DNA of 49,074 nt, from NCBI RefSeq assembly GCF_900111155.1, contig NZ_FOGG01000037.1:1-49074 (forward strand), read 5' to 3'. Under the pieces are notes generated by a model, which saw only the letters and a program-made list of their open reading frames with translations, was not told where the DNA came from and made no database searches. Origin of the DNA: Pedobacter rhizosphaerae (GTDB taxonomy: Bacteria > Bacteroidota > Bacteroidia > Sphingobacteriales > Sphingobacteriaceae). Within the stretch, counting starts at the first letter, position 1; every line of letters starts with the position of its first letter. The position numbers and the translations under genes were made by a program. Of the stretch, positions 43,401-49,074 are shown in pieces.

Positions 43401-43462
43401 CCCATGCCTATATTAAGTTCTTTAATAGCTTTAATTAAAATGATTGGTTTGTCGTCTGACAT
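40430..43462 (-). CDS. infB: Translation initiation factor IF-2
   Basis: 1010 residues. The N-terminal 460 are low-complexity and repetitive: two Pro/Glu/Val/Lys blocks with VAKAPEPVKPVEQPK, a Lys/Arg stretch (AAKRKRKRKKTPGG), a Gly/Gln block, and three QPYQGNR units. An IF2_N motif precedes the G domain. G1 GHVDHGKTS lies near residue 517, G2 GGITQHIGAY, G3 DTPGHEAFTAMRARGA, then the G4 position reads FTKVDKPGAN near 618 (Thr instead of the usual Asn of NKxD), and G5 SSKSGLNVD. Domains II-IV, including the fMet-tRNA-binding C2 part, follow. The factor brings initiator tRNA to the 30S subunit. Third gene of rimP-nusA-infB, 62 bp after nusA. Confidence 0.97.
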   Translation of the reverse strand: MSDDKPIILIKAIKELNIGMGTAVEFLNKKGFAAEKSPMFKLTGEMYNALLKEYQGDKIVREEAKQIVIGKIRRDEPETEKPVEAPKKNADFEKNEEILIKNAQSFTPPVEKPKVVETPKEETPAPVAAEPVKEVKAEEKVEESALPGVKIVGKIDLNDLNSKTRPVKKEEPTTPPPAPVAKAPEPVKPVEQPKVEEKPVEVKKEEAPVVAKAPEPVKPVEQPKPEVKPASTPTEPAGPEVIKARTVKLSGPNIVGKITLPTVPDRRNNPVASSSDSEAAKRKRKRKKTPGGPGQPGQGQQGQNPAGTQGQGQGQGGTQQPRQPYQGNRPGGQPYQGNRPAGQGGQPYQGNRNNNRPGFQNRNATPSGPKEEPTEKEIQDQIKATLARLSGAGKSGKFAQRAKLRRQKRDDVASSAEEAANELESQSRILKVTEFVTANELANMMDVPVTKIIGTCMSLGMFVSINQRLDAETLTIVADEFGYEIQFVKPDEEEDNVIEEEDNENDLIERAPVVTIMGHVDHGKTSLLDYIRKANVVAGEAGGITQHIGAYMVTTSSGKKVTFLDTPGHEAFTAMRARGAKAADIAIIVIAADDAVMPQTKEAINHAQAAGVPLVFAFTKVDKPGANADRVREQLSTMNILVEDWGGKYQSQEISSKSGLNVDLLLDKVLLEAELLELKANPNKRATGTVIEAALDKGRGIVTTVLVQGGTLRVGDPILAGSFSGRVKALTNERGAKVDSAGPSQPVQVLGMQGAPTAGDRFNALESESEARDIANKRMQLQREQGLRTQKHITLDEIGRRLAIGNFKELNIIVKGDVDGSIEALSDSLLKLSTEQIQINVISKGVGQISESDVLLASASDAIIIGFQVRPSTGARKLAEQEQIDIRLYSIIYDAINEIKSAMEGMLDPEFEEKIVANVEIRETFKITKVGTIAGCMVLDGKITRNSKIRIVRDGVVVYTGELASLKRFKDDVKEVSKGYECGLNIQNFNNIEVGDIVEAYEQVEVKRKL

Positions 43463-43492
43463 TTAGCTCCTTTTATTTTTCTAATTGTTATA

Positions 43493-43500
43493 CAAAAGTA
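43493..43500 (-). promoter_or_regulatory. Candidate internal -7 box ahead of infB
   Basis: TACTTTTG on the minus strand fits TAnnTTTG and ends 30 nt before the infB ATG, inside the 62 bp gap after nusA. The nearest upstream TTTG is 29 bp away, too far for a standard -33, so an internal promoter is only possible. Confidence 0.35.
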
Positions 43501-43524
43501 GTGTTTATTTGGAAATTACACCAC

Positions 43525-44766
43525 TTATTCAAATTCTGACTGTAAAATTTGAACCACTTCCTTAATGGTTTCCTCTTCTAAATCAGTACGTTTTACTAAA
43601 TCTTCAACAGTAAGTGCTAATACACTCTTTGCTGTATCACATCCAATAGCCTTTAATTCATCAATAATCCAGCTATCGATTTCATCTGAGAATTCTTCCA
43701 AATCAACATCCTCATCTTCTTCTCCTGCTTCACGGTAAACATCAATTTCATAGCCAGTTAATTTACCAGCAAGCTTGATGTTGTGTCCGCCACGGCCAAT
43801 AGCTAAAGAAACCTGATCTGGTTTCAAGTAAACAGAGGCGTGTTTTGTTTCATCATCTAATTTAATAGAAGTGATTTTCGCAGGACTTAAAGCACGTGTG
43901 ATATATAGTGAAATATTGTTAGTGAAGTTAATCACATCAATGTTTTCGTTTTTCAATTCGCGAACAATACCATGGATACGTGAACCTTTCATACCCACGC
44001 ATGCCCCAACTGGATCAATACGGTCATCATAAGATTCAACAGCAACTTTAGCACGCTCTCCTGGTTCGCGAACAATTTTCTTAACGGTAATTAAACCATC
44101 AAAAATCTCTGGAACTTCCAGTTCGAACAAACGCTGTAAAAATTCTGGCGCTGTTCTGGAAATAATGATTTTTGGATTAGCATTGATCATCTCTACTTTA
44201 GAAATCACTGCTTTCACAGAATCTCCTTTTTTGAAATAATCTGCAGGAATCTGCTCTGTTTTAGGCATTAAAAGTTCATTGCCTTCATCGTCTAAAACCA
44301 AAGTTTCTTTCTTCCATACCTGATAAACCTCGCCAGTTACAATTTCGCCTACACGATCCTTGTATTTTTTGAAGATTTCATCTTTCTCTAATTCCAATAC
44401 TTTAGAAACTAAAGTTTGACGAGCAGCTAAAATTGCCCTGCGGCCAAAACTTTCCAGTGTGATTTGCTCGATGTAATCATCTCCAGCCTCTAGGCTTGGA
44501 TCATATTGATGTACTTCAGCAAGTTCGATCTCTAAATCATCATCCTCAGAAAATCCATCCTCCATTACTTTTCTCGTTCTCCAGATTTCTAAATCCCCAT
44601 TGTCAGGATTCACAATTACGTCACAGTTCTCGTCAGTTCCGTATTTTTTACGCAACATGCTACGAAAAACTTCTTCCAACACACTGATCACCGTAGGGCG
44701 ATCGATATTTTTAAAATCCTTAAACTCCTGAAAAGAGTCGATCAAATTAATTGTTGTAGTACTCAT
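43525..44766 (-). CDS. nusA: Transcription termination/antitermination factor NusA
   Basis: 413 residues. The N-terminal RNA polymerase-binding domain (about 1-125) is followed by an S1 domain (about 130-200, EIVTGEVYQVWKKET), two KH domains (about 205-345) with the SLAIGRGGHNIKLAGKLTGYEIDV motif in pieces, and a helix-hairpin-helix C-terminus (DELKAIGCDTAKSVLALTVEDLVKR). It modulates pausing and intrinsic termination. The rimP stop and nusA start are only 2 bp apart. The factor could act on the terminator-like hairpin in the operon's own leader. Confidence 0.97.
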   Translation of the reverse strand: MSTTTINLIDSFQEFKDFKNIDRPTVISVLEEVFRSMLRKKYGTDENCDVIVNPDNGDLEIWRTRKVMEDGFSEDDDLEIELAEVHQYDPSLEAGDDYIEQITLESFGRRAILAARQTLVSKVLELEKDEIFKKYKDRVGEIVTGEVYQVWKKETLVLDDEGNELLMPKTEQIPADYFKKGDSVKAVISKVEMINANPKIIISRTAPEFLQRLFELEVPEIFDGLITVKKIVREPGERAKVAVESYDDRIDPVGACVGMKGSRIHGIVRELKNENIDVINFTNNISLYITRALSPAKITSIKLDDETKHASVYLKPDQVSLAIGRGGHNIKLAGKLTGYEIDVYREAGEEDEDVDLEEFSDEIDSWIIDELKAIGCDTAKSVLALTVEDLVKRTDLEEETIKEVVQILQSEFE

Positions 44767-44768
44767 TT

Positions 44769-45233
44769 TTATTTAAATGAAATTAACACACTTGTTTCTA
44801 TTATATCATTTAACGGCACAATGCTTTCAACTGTCACCGCTTTTTTCCCTTTTTCTTTAACCGATTCCTCAATCGTTAAGCTATCTTCTGCAACTTGTAA
44901 AAGCTTTCCTTCTCTCTTTTTTCCATCCTTAAGCTTCAAGCCTACCGTACGACCAATGTTTTTCTGATATTGGCGGTTAAGTTTTAACGGCTCTCCAACT
45001 CCAGGAGAGGATACCTCTAAATTGTAAGCCTGAGCAATAGTATTTTCTTCTTCCAGATGAAAACCTACGTGTCTGCTTATGGCAACACAATCCTGGATAC
45101 TGATTCCTTCATCGCCATCAACCTGAATAATCAGTTTATTGTTTGGCAACATTTTTACATCTACCAAAAATAATTCCGGGCGATCTGCAATTTTCTCTTC
45201 AACGAGCTCTTTTACTCTCTTTTCTACCTGCAT
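44769..45233 (-). CDS. rimP: Ribosome maturation factor RimP
   Basis: 154 residues, normal for RimP. It assists 30S subunit assembly. Visible family words are FLVDVKMLPNNKLIIQVDGDEGISIQDCVAISRHV (in pieces: the DGDEGISIQDC strand-turn) and YNLEVSSPGVGEPLKLNRQYQKNIGR (LEVSSPG, LKLNRQY), then a C-terminal SH3-like half. First gene of the rimP-nusA-infB operon, 2 bp before nusA. Its 5' leader contains a terminator-like hairpin. Confidence 0.95.
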   Translation of the reverse strand: MQVEKRVKELVEEKIADRPELFLVDVKMLPNNKLIIQVDGDEGISIQDCVAISRHVGFHLEEENTIAQAYNLEVSSPGVGEPLKLNRQYQKNIGRTVGLKLKDGKKREGKLLQVAEDSLTIEESVKEKGKKAVTVESIVPLNDIIETSVLISFK

Positions 45234-45250
45234 ATTTAACCTGATTTCAT

Positions 45251-45274
45251 AGAAAAAGGGGACAATGTCCCCTT
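45251..45274 (-). terminator. Terminator-like hairpin in the rimP leader (putative attenuator)
   Basis: AAGGGGACA and TGTCCCCTT are perfectly complementary 9-base arms around one base (45256-45274), and on the minus strand the stem is followed by TTTTTCT. It lies downstream of the candidate promoter at 45296-45326 and 17 bp before the rimP ATG, so it would form in the operon's own message. It could alternatively only end transcription from the lipoprotein gene upstream. Confidence 0.75.
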
Positions 45275-45295
45275 CTCTTTTCTTCGATTACAAGG

Positions 45296-45326
45296 CAAAG
45301 GTAGTAATTTTTTGGATAAAATCAAA
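45296..45326 (-). promoter_or_regulatory. Consensus promoter of rimP-nusA-infB
   Basis: On the minus strand TTTG (45326-45323) is followed after 19 bp by TACCTTTG (45303-45296), a full match to the Bacteroidota -33/-7 pattern. The predicted start near 45290 leaves a leader of about 57 nt holding the hairpin. Confidence 0.72.
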
Positions 45327-45353
45327 CCCTTGTGCTAAAAAATACTCATTAAA

Positions 45354-45785
45354 TTATCTCGTAAGTGTTTGTCGTTGTGGCTGTAACTGCGCTTTTACGT
45401 TATTTTTGAGCAGTCCGCCCAATGATCCGAATTTTACGCCAACATAGTTTTCTACCAGATAGGTTTTTCCTTTCAAAAAGGTACTATCAGGCGTAAATTG
45501 AATAGAATCTCCTGCCAATTTAAAACTACCCGAGATTTCTCTTTCAGTTTGCAGGCTATCCTGATCTCCTGGGATAATGAGTACTGTGATCAAACTATTG
45601 GCATCAGGATTAGCCTGATAGGCTTTTCGAGCCTCAAACCAGCTAGCCTCATCAATGTTTTTAATTATTATTGTAGAACTATCCCCAGAAAACTTTATGA
45701 TTGGCTTGTTGTTTGCATTGGAGCAAGATTGAATACTTGTGGCAAATACAAACACTGCCAAATACAATAAAACGCATTTAAACAT
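45354..45785 (-). CDS. Lipoprotein of unknown function
   Basis: 143 residues. The signal peptide ends SIQSC, so Cys21 is probably lipidated. The mature protein is a beta-rich small domain (IIKFSGDSSTIIIKNID, then EISGSFKLAGDSIQFTPDSTFLKGKTYLV) with a bacterial Ig-like flavour: strand, strand, GDSIQF, and a Pro-containing turn. I cannot name a family. It is divergent from the holin-4-like gene across a 19 bp gap and lies just upstream of the rimP promoter; readthrough into rimP is possible. Confidence 0.72.
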   Translation of the reverse strand: MFKCVLLYLAVFVFATSIQSCSNANNKPIIKFSGDSSTIIIKNIDEASWFEARKAYQANPDANSLITVLIIPGDQDSLQTEREISGSFKLAGDSIQFTPDSTFLKGKTYLVENYVGVKFGSLGGLLKNNVKAQLQPQRQTLTR

Positions 45786-45804
45786 TTACTAAATTACAAA
45801 AACT

Positions 45805-46149
45805 ATGAGACTTATTATTGAAATCCTGTTAACGGGACTGGCTTTTTTTCTGGGGGCTAAATTGGTTCCGGGTGTAAGTATTGACGGCTATGGAAACGCC
45901 ATCATTGCTGCCATTTTAATTGCCCTGGCAAATGCAACAATCGGATTTATTCTGCGGTTACTTACCTTTCCGGTTAATTTTTTAACGCTCGGATTGGTGT
46001 CTTTCATTATCACTGTATTGATGATTTTACTGGTTGATAATATGATGACCTCATTTAATACTTCTGGGTTTTTAGCAGCGGCATTTCTGGCTATTGTTGT
46101 GGCTTTAATTAAAGCAATTTTTAATGCAATAGCAGGAGATAAGGATTAA
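45805..46149 (+). CDS. Small membrane protein, phage holin 4 superfamily (PF04020)
   Basis: 114 residues with four membrane helices (about 3-20, 28-50, 55-78, 88-110). The pattern LLTGLAFFLGAKLVPGVSIDGYGNAIIAAILIALAN (in pieces) and FPVNFLTLGLVSFIITVLMI is that of the Phage_holin_4_2 family, found singly in many bacterial chromosomes without phage context. Function unknown; the holin name is inherited from family annotation and not evidence of lysis activity. Only 19 bp separate its ATG from that of the divergent lipoprotein gene, so at least one promoter must lie inside the opposing gene. Confidence 0.85.
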   Translation: MRLIIEILLTGLAFFLGAKLVPGVSIDGYGNAIIAAILIALANATIGFILRLLTFPVNFLTLGLVSFIITVLMILLVDNMMTSFNTSGFLAAAFLAIVVALIKAIFNAIAGDKD

Positions 46150-46150
46150 G

Positions 46151-46309
46151 TTTGGATTATGGGGTTTGGAGACGAGGGTTTCTGGTCAGGGGCTTTAAAA
46201 CTCGATTCTTAGTTGGATATTGAGGTCTTAAGTTGAGCGTTTACGATGTTGGTTTAGGGCTTGGATTTAGGTGTTTTGAAACTCCTAACTCCAGGCCCCC
46301 AATTCCAAA
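46151..46309. repeat. Intergenic element with imperfect terminal inverted repeats
   Basis: TTTGGATTATGGGGTTTGGAG at the left end (46151-46171) matches, as an inverted copy with several mismatches, the right end (46289-46309: CTCCAGGCCCCCAATTCCAAA). The element fills the gap between the convergent holin-like and acyl-CoA dehydrogenase genes and touches both stop codons. Its inner part is G/T-rich with degenerate GTTTGGA-like words. Confidence 0.55.
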
Positions 46310-47449
46310 TTAGCGAATAACTTCCCTCGAAATCACCATTTTCTGGATCTCAGAGGTGCCTTCGTAAATCTGAGTGATTTTAGCATCACGCATTAACCTT
46401 TCTACATGGTACTCTTTCACAAAGCCGTATCCTCCATGTACTTGTACGGCTTCAATAGTAACATCCATGGCTACTTTCGAAGCATATAATTTGGCCATTG
46501 AGCCTGCCTGGGTGTAGGGAAGACCTTGATCTTTTAACCAGGCCGCTTTGTAAACCAATAGCCGTGCCGCTTCAATCTGGGTAGCCATATCCGCTAATTT
46601 AAAAGCGATTGCCTGGTGTTCTGAAATAGGTTTTCCGAATGATTTTCTTTCTTTTGAGTATTGCGTCGCTAACTCGAAAGCACCTTGTGCAATCCCTAAC
46701 GCTTGCGCGGCGATGCCAATTCTACCCCCTTCTAAGGTTTTCATAGCGAATTTAAAGCCGAATCCATCTTCACCAATCCTGTTCTCTTTGGGTACTTTAA
46801 CATCATTAAACATTAAAGAATGGGTGTCAGATCCACGAATCCCCAATTTATTTTCTTTAGGACCTACCGTAAATCCTTCCATTCCTTTCTCTACAATAAA
46901 AGCATTAATGCCTTTGTGTCTCAGTTCGGGATGCGTTTGTGCAATGACCAGATAGGTAGAAGCAGTACCACCATTGGTAATCCAGTTTTTGGTTCCGTTC
47001 AACAGGTAATAATCTCCTTTATCTTCAGCTGTAGTGCGCTGAGAAGTAGCATCAGATCCTGCTTCTGGTTCTGATAAACAGAATGCACCAATTTTTTCTC
47101 CAGAAGCCAGTGGTTTTAAGTATTTTTCTTTTTGTTGTGCTGTGCCATAGGCTTCTAGACCGTAGCAAACCAGTGAGTTATTTACAGATACCACAACAGA
47201 AGCAGAAGCATCAATTTTGGAAAGTTCTTCCATCACTAATACGTAAGATATGGCATCCAAACCACTTCCATTGTATTTTGGGTCGACCATCATGCCCAGA
47301 AAACCCAATTCACCGAGTTTTTTTACTTGTTCTGTAGGGAATTTTTGATGTTCATCACGTTCAATCACACCGGGTTTCAACTCTTGCTGCGCAAAGTCTC
47401 TCGCAGCTTGCTGAATCATTAATTGTTCTTCACTTAATTCAAAATGCAT
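46310..47449 (-). CDS. Acyl-CoA dehydrogenase
   Basis: 379 residues, the usual length. It oxidises acyl-CoA to trans-2-enoyl-CoA with FAD, passing electrons to ETF. Domains: N-terminal helices (about 1-115), middle beta domain (CLSEPEAGSDATS near 130, NGTKNWITNGG near 152), and C-terminal helices with the ERKSFGKPISEHQAIAFKLADM segment, YGFVKEYHVERLMRDAKITQIYEGTSEIQKM (in pieces). The catalytic glutamate in YEGTSEIQ is present, as in short/medium-chain and butyryl-type enzymes. Chain-length preference cannot be read reliably. Alone in its unit; a -7 box lies upstream. Confidence 0.95.
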   Translation of the reverse strand: MHFELSEEQLMIQQAARDFAQQELKPGVIERDEHQKFPTEQVKKLGELGFLGMMVDPKYNGSGLDAISYVLVMEELSKIDASASVVVSVNNSLVCYGLEAYGTAQQKEKYLKPLASGEKIGAFCLSEPEAGSDATSQRTTAEDKGDYYLLNGTKNWITNGGTASTYLVIAQTHPELRHKGINAFIVEKGMEGFTVGPKENKLGIRGSDTHSLMFNDVKVPKENRIGEDGFGFKFAMKTLEGGRIGIAAQALGIAQGAFELATQYSKERKSFGKPISEHQAIAFKLADMATQIEAARLLVYKAAWLKDQGLPYTQAGSMAKLYASKVAMDVTIEAVQVHGGYGFVKEYHVERLMRDAKITQIYEGTSEIQKMVISREVIR

Positions 47450-47476
47450 AACATTATGTATAAAAGGTTAGTTAAT

Positions 47477-47484
47477 CAAATGTA
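47477..47484 (-). promoter_or_regulatory. Candidate -7 box for acyl-CoA dehydrogenase
   Basis: TACATTTG on the minus strand fits TAnnTTTG and ends 27 nt before the ATG at 47449. No -33 TTTG was recognised. Confidence 0.45.
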
Positions 47485-47545
47485 GCATTTCTCATGTAAA
47501 ATACTATGGTTGCATAGCATTTTTATTTCTTTTCAAAGGGAGGCT

Positions 47546-48538
47546 TTAAAAGGAAGTTCGTTTTGACTTATTGGGGTGCAAGCTGATAAAAAGACTTAAG
47601 CTTCCAAGTAATAAGAGGAGCAAGACTTGTGACGAATGAATGATGGTGGCATAGGCCAATCCATCTTTGAAGGTTATGGAGTAGAGCACCAAAGCCTGGG
47701 CAACCATCCAATGGAAAACTCCTATCCCGCCTTGTACCGGTGCGGCCATAGCAAAGCTGGAAAACACGATGGCAGTGAATGCGGCGTTAAAACCCAGCAA
47801 ACTTGTTGATGGTATTGCTGAAAAGGCAAAGTAGATGGAAAGAAAGTAAAATATCCAGATACCTAAGGAGTAAAGTAGGAAAAGACTTTTGTGTTTAAGT
47901 TTGTGGTAAGAACTAAAACCCTGGCGGAGGTTCACAAAGATTCTTAAAAATTTATTGCTAAACTTTTGTCGTAATATGTTGATTGTTAATGCCACTAAAA
48001 CAACTGCTAAAATGCCAATCAATAGTAACCACATATAATTAATAGCGTTTAGTCTATTTTCTAGTGAGGGATAAATGGTGTGGGTGAAAAGATTTAAGAT
48101 GATATCTTTTTGGAAAATAACCATTGCCAATGCGGTAAAGAGCAAAACGGCAACATCAAAAAGCCTTTCTGTAATTACGGTACCAATAGAGGCAAACATA
48201 GGCACTCTTTCCGTTCGATGGATAATAGAGCAGCGGCCTACCTCTCCGAATCTTGGCAAGGCCAAATTCGCCAGGTATCCTACCATTACCGCATGATAGG
48301 TATTCCAGAAACCTACAGGATAGCGCATAGAATGATAAAGCATCTGCCACCTTAGGGATCGAAGTATATGCGCTATCCAAACGGAGAACGCAGAAATACC
48401 CACCCATATAAAGTTAGCAGATCTTATTTCCTGCCAGATTTTCTTCAGATCCTGACCTTTAAACGCTAAAAACAATACCGCTAATCCTATTAAAAACAGG
48501 ATCATATACTTCAGCACTGTTTTAAGGTTTAGCGTCAC
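47546..48538 (-). CDS. LPG-synthase-TM (UPF0104) flippase-like membrane protein
   Basis: 330 residues with about eight membrane helices. Family words include SANFIWVGISAFSVWIAHILRSLRWQMLYHSM (in pieces: LRSLRW), GYLANLALPRFGEVGRCSIIHRTERVPMFASIGTVITERLFDV (NLALPRFGEVGR, TERLFDV) and VQGGIGVFHWM, as in PF03706, the membrane part of lysylphosphatidylglycerol synthases. The soluble synthase domain is absent, so this is a stand-alone transmembrane protein of unknown substrate, possibly lipid flipping. The start is GTG at 48538, 4 bp after the panD stop, so it is cotranscribed with panD. Confidence 0.88.
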   Translation of the reverse strand: MTLNLKTVLKYMILFLIGLAVLFLAFKGQDLKKIWQEIRSANFIWVGISAFSVWIAHILRSLRWQMLYHSMRYPVGFWNTYHAVMVGYLANLALPRFGEVGRCSIIHRTERVPMFASIGTVITERLFDVAVLLFTALAMVIFQKDIILNLFTHTIYPSLENRLNAINYMWLLLIGILAVVLVALTINILRQKFSNKFLRIFVNLRQGFSSYHKLKHKSLFLLYSLGIWIFYFLSIYFAFSAIPSTSLLGFNAAFTAIVFSSFAMAAPVQGGIGVFHWMVAQALVLYSITFKDGLAYATIIHSSQVLLLLLLGSLSLFISLHPNKSKRTSF

Positions 48539-48542
48539 AATG

Positions 48543-48893
48543 TTACTTTAGCAAATGGTTGTTATCGTCAGGGAATACTAATATAGGATTATATTTTTTA
48601 GCTTCCTCTATTGGCAGTGAGCCATAAGACATAATGATTAAAATGTCTCCAAGTTGCGCTAAACGAGCTGTAGCCCCATTTAGGCAAATGGTTCCAGTGC
48701 CACGTTCCCCTTTAATAACATAAGTTTCAAAGCGGGCACCGTTATTATTGTTTACAATCTGCACCTTTTCGTTGGCTATAATGTTAGCCGCATCCATTAA
48801 ATCTTCATCAATCGTAATACTGCCAACATAGTTGAGCTCTGCCTGCGTTACTCTAACACGGTGTATTTTCGATTTTAATATTGTAATAACCAT
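48543..48893 (-). CDS. panD: Aspartate 1-decarboxylase precursor
   Basis: 116 residues, normal length. It makes beta-alanine for pantothenate. The self-cleavage site Gly24-Ser25 lies in NYVGSITID, where Ser25 becomes the pyruvoyl cofactor; TGTICLNGATARLAQLGD (in pieces) follows with the conserved NGAAAR-type motif, and Lys9, Tyr58-equivalent and Arg54-equivalent positions are covered by YVIKGERGTG. The -7 box TAACTTTG ends 4 nt before the ATG, predicting a leaderless message. panB and panC are not in the window. Confidence 0.95.
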   Translation of the reverse strand: MVITILKSKIHRVRVTQAELNYVGSITIDEDLMDAANIIANEKVQIVNNNNGARFETYVIKGERGTGTICLNGATARLAQLGDILIIMSYGSLPIEEAKKYNPILVFPDDNNHLLK

Positions 48894-48897
48894 TCGG

Positions 48898-48905
48898 CAA
48901 AGTTA
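48898..48905 (-). promoter_or_regulatory. -7 box directly before panD
   Basis: TAACTTTG on the minus strand fits TAnnTTTG and ends 4 nt before the panD ATG. The same spacing is seen at 24006-24013. No -33 TTTG was recognised. Confidence 0.45.
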
Positions 48906-49003
48906 GTAATCAGTTTGGAGTTTTTAGTCATGAGATTGGAGTTTCGGAAAAAGCACTGTAATCGGTAATTAAAAATACAGGATTTTTCGTAATCGCGGAT
49001 ACA

Positions 49004-49043
49004 GAGAAATTGGCAAGAATGATGTCGAGAAATTGGTAAGAAT
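49004..49043. repeat. Short direct repeat at window end
   Basis: GAGAAATTGGCAAGAAT (49004-49020) and GAGAAATTGGTAAGAAT (49027-49043) differ by one base. The 181 bp after panD to the window end hold no gene that I can see, only this and degenerate TTAGT/GGAGT words near 48900-48950. Confidence 0.7.
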
Positions 49044-49074
49044 AAATACATAGTTCACCTTTTGGGGCAAAGCC

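Noticed and set aside
45805..46149. Prophage remnant suggested by the holin-like gene
   Set aside because: The family is found as single chromosomal genes; there are no other phage genes, and neighbours are housekeeping.
1..49074. tRNA, rRNA or riboswitch genes
   Set aside because: I looked for cloverleaf-like or conserved riboswitch signatures in the gaps and found none; a covariance-model search could still find one.

Overview
The window looks like chromosome of a Bacteroidota bacterium of the family Sphingobacteriaceae, most likely Pedobacter or a close relative. Support comes from the gene families (a SusC/SusD pair, GldD, an Oar-like TonB receptor, an OmpA protein with a TSP3-type linker, a DUF5648 lipoprotein), from lipoprotein signals typical of the phylum, from AT-rich coding with few Shine-Dalgarno sequences, and from many copies of the Bacteroidota promoter -7 box TAnnTTTG just upstream of start codons. 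No tRNA, rRNA, CRISPR array, transposase or prophage was seen.

Layout. 1-7.1 kb: an NTF2-like secreted protein, then a rightward row of a TPR protein, phosphosulfolactate synthase, shikimate dehydrogenase (aroE), GldD, a metallo-beta-lactamase-fold hydrolase, a LolC/E-type permease and a small lipoprotein. 7.1-7.9 kb: a gene-free tract with three ~216 bp tandem repeats. 8-13 kb: an Oar-like TonB-dependent receptor and an ABC exporter. 13.3-20 kb, leftward: an MFS transporter and an orphan susC-susD operon. 20.4-24 kb, leftward: a compact operon of a 45-residue membrane protein, ridA, an EamA transporter and recG. 24-28 kb: OmpA, aminopeptidase P and the MeaB/ArgK GTPase. 28-39 kb: a surface-glycan cluster with seven glycosyltransferase-type genes, an MsbA-like ABC flippase, a WbsX/GH99-like protein and an acyltransferase. 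39-40.4 kb: a DUF5648 lipoprotein divergent from a small XRE regulator. 40.4-45.3 kb: the conserved rimP-nusA-infB operon. 45.3-49 kb: a lipoprotein, a holin-4-like membrane protein, an acyl-CoA dehydrogenase, an LPG-synthase-TM (flippase-like) protein and panD.

The two things I find most worth a second look are regulatory or structural rather than new protein families. First, an intrinsic-terminator-like hairpin lies between a good consensus promoter and rimP, which suggests attenuation, possibly NusA autoregulation, of rimP-nusA-infB. Second, intergenic degenerate short-period repeats recur at gene 3' ends, particularly between convergent genes, and abut or overlap stop codons. Function assignments rest on motifs and family resemblance recognised by eye; no database search was run.
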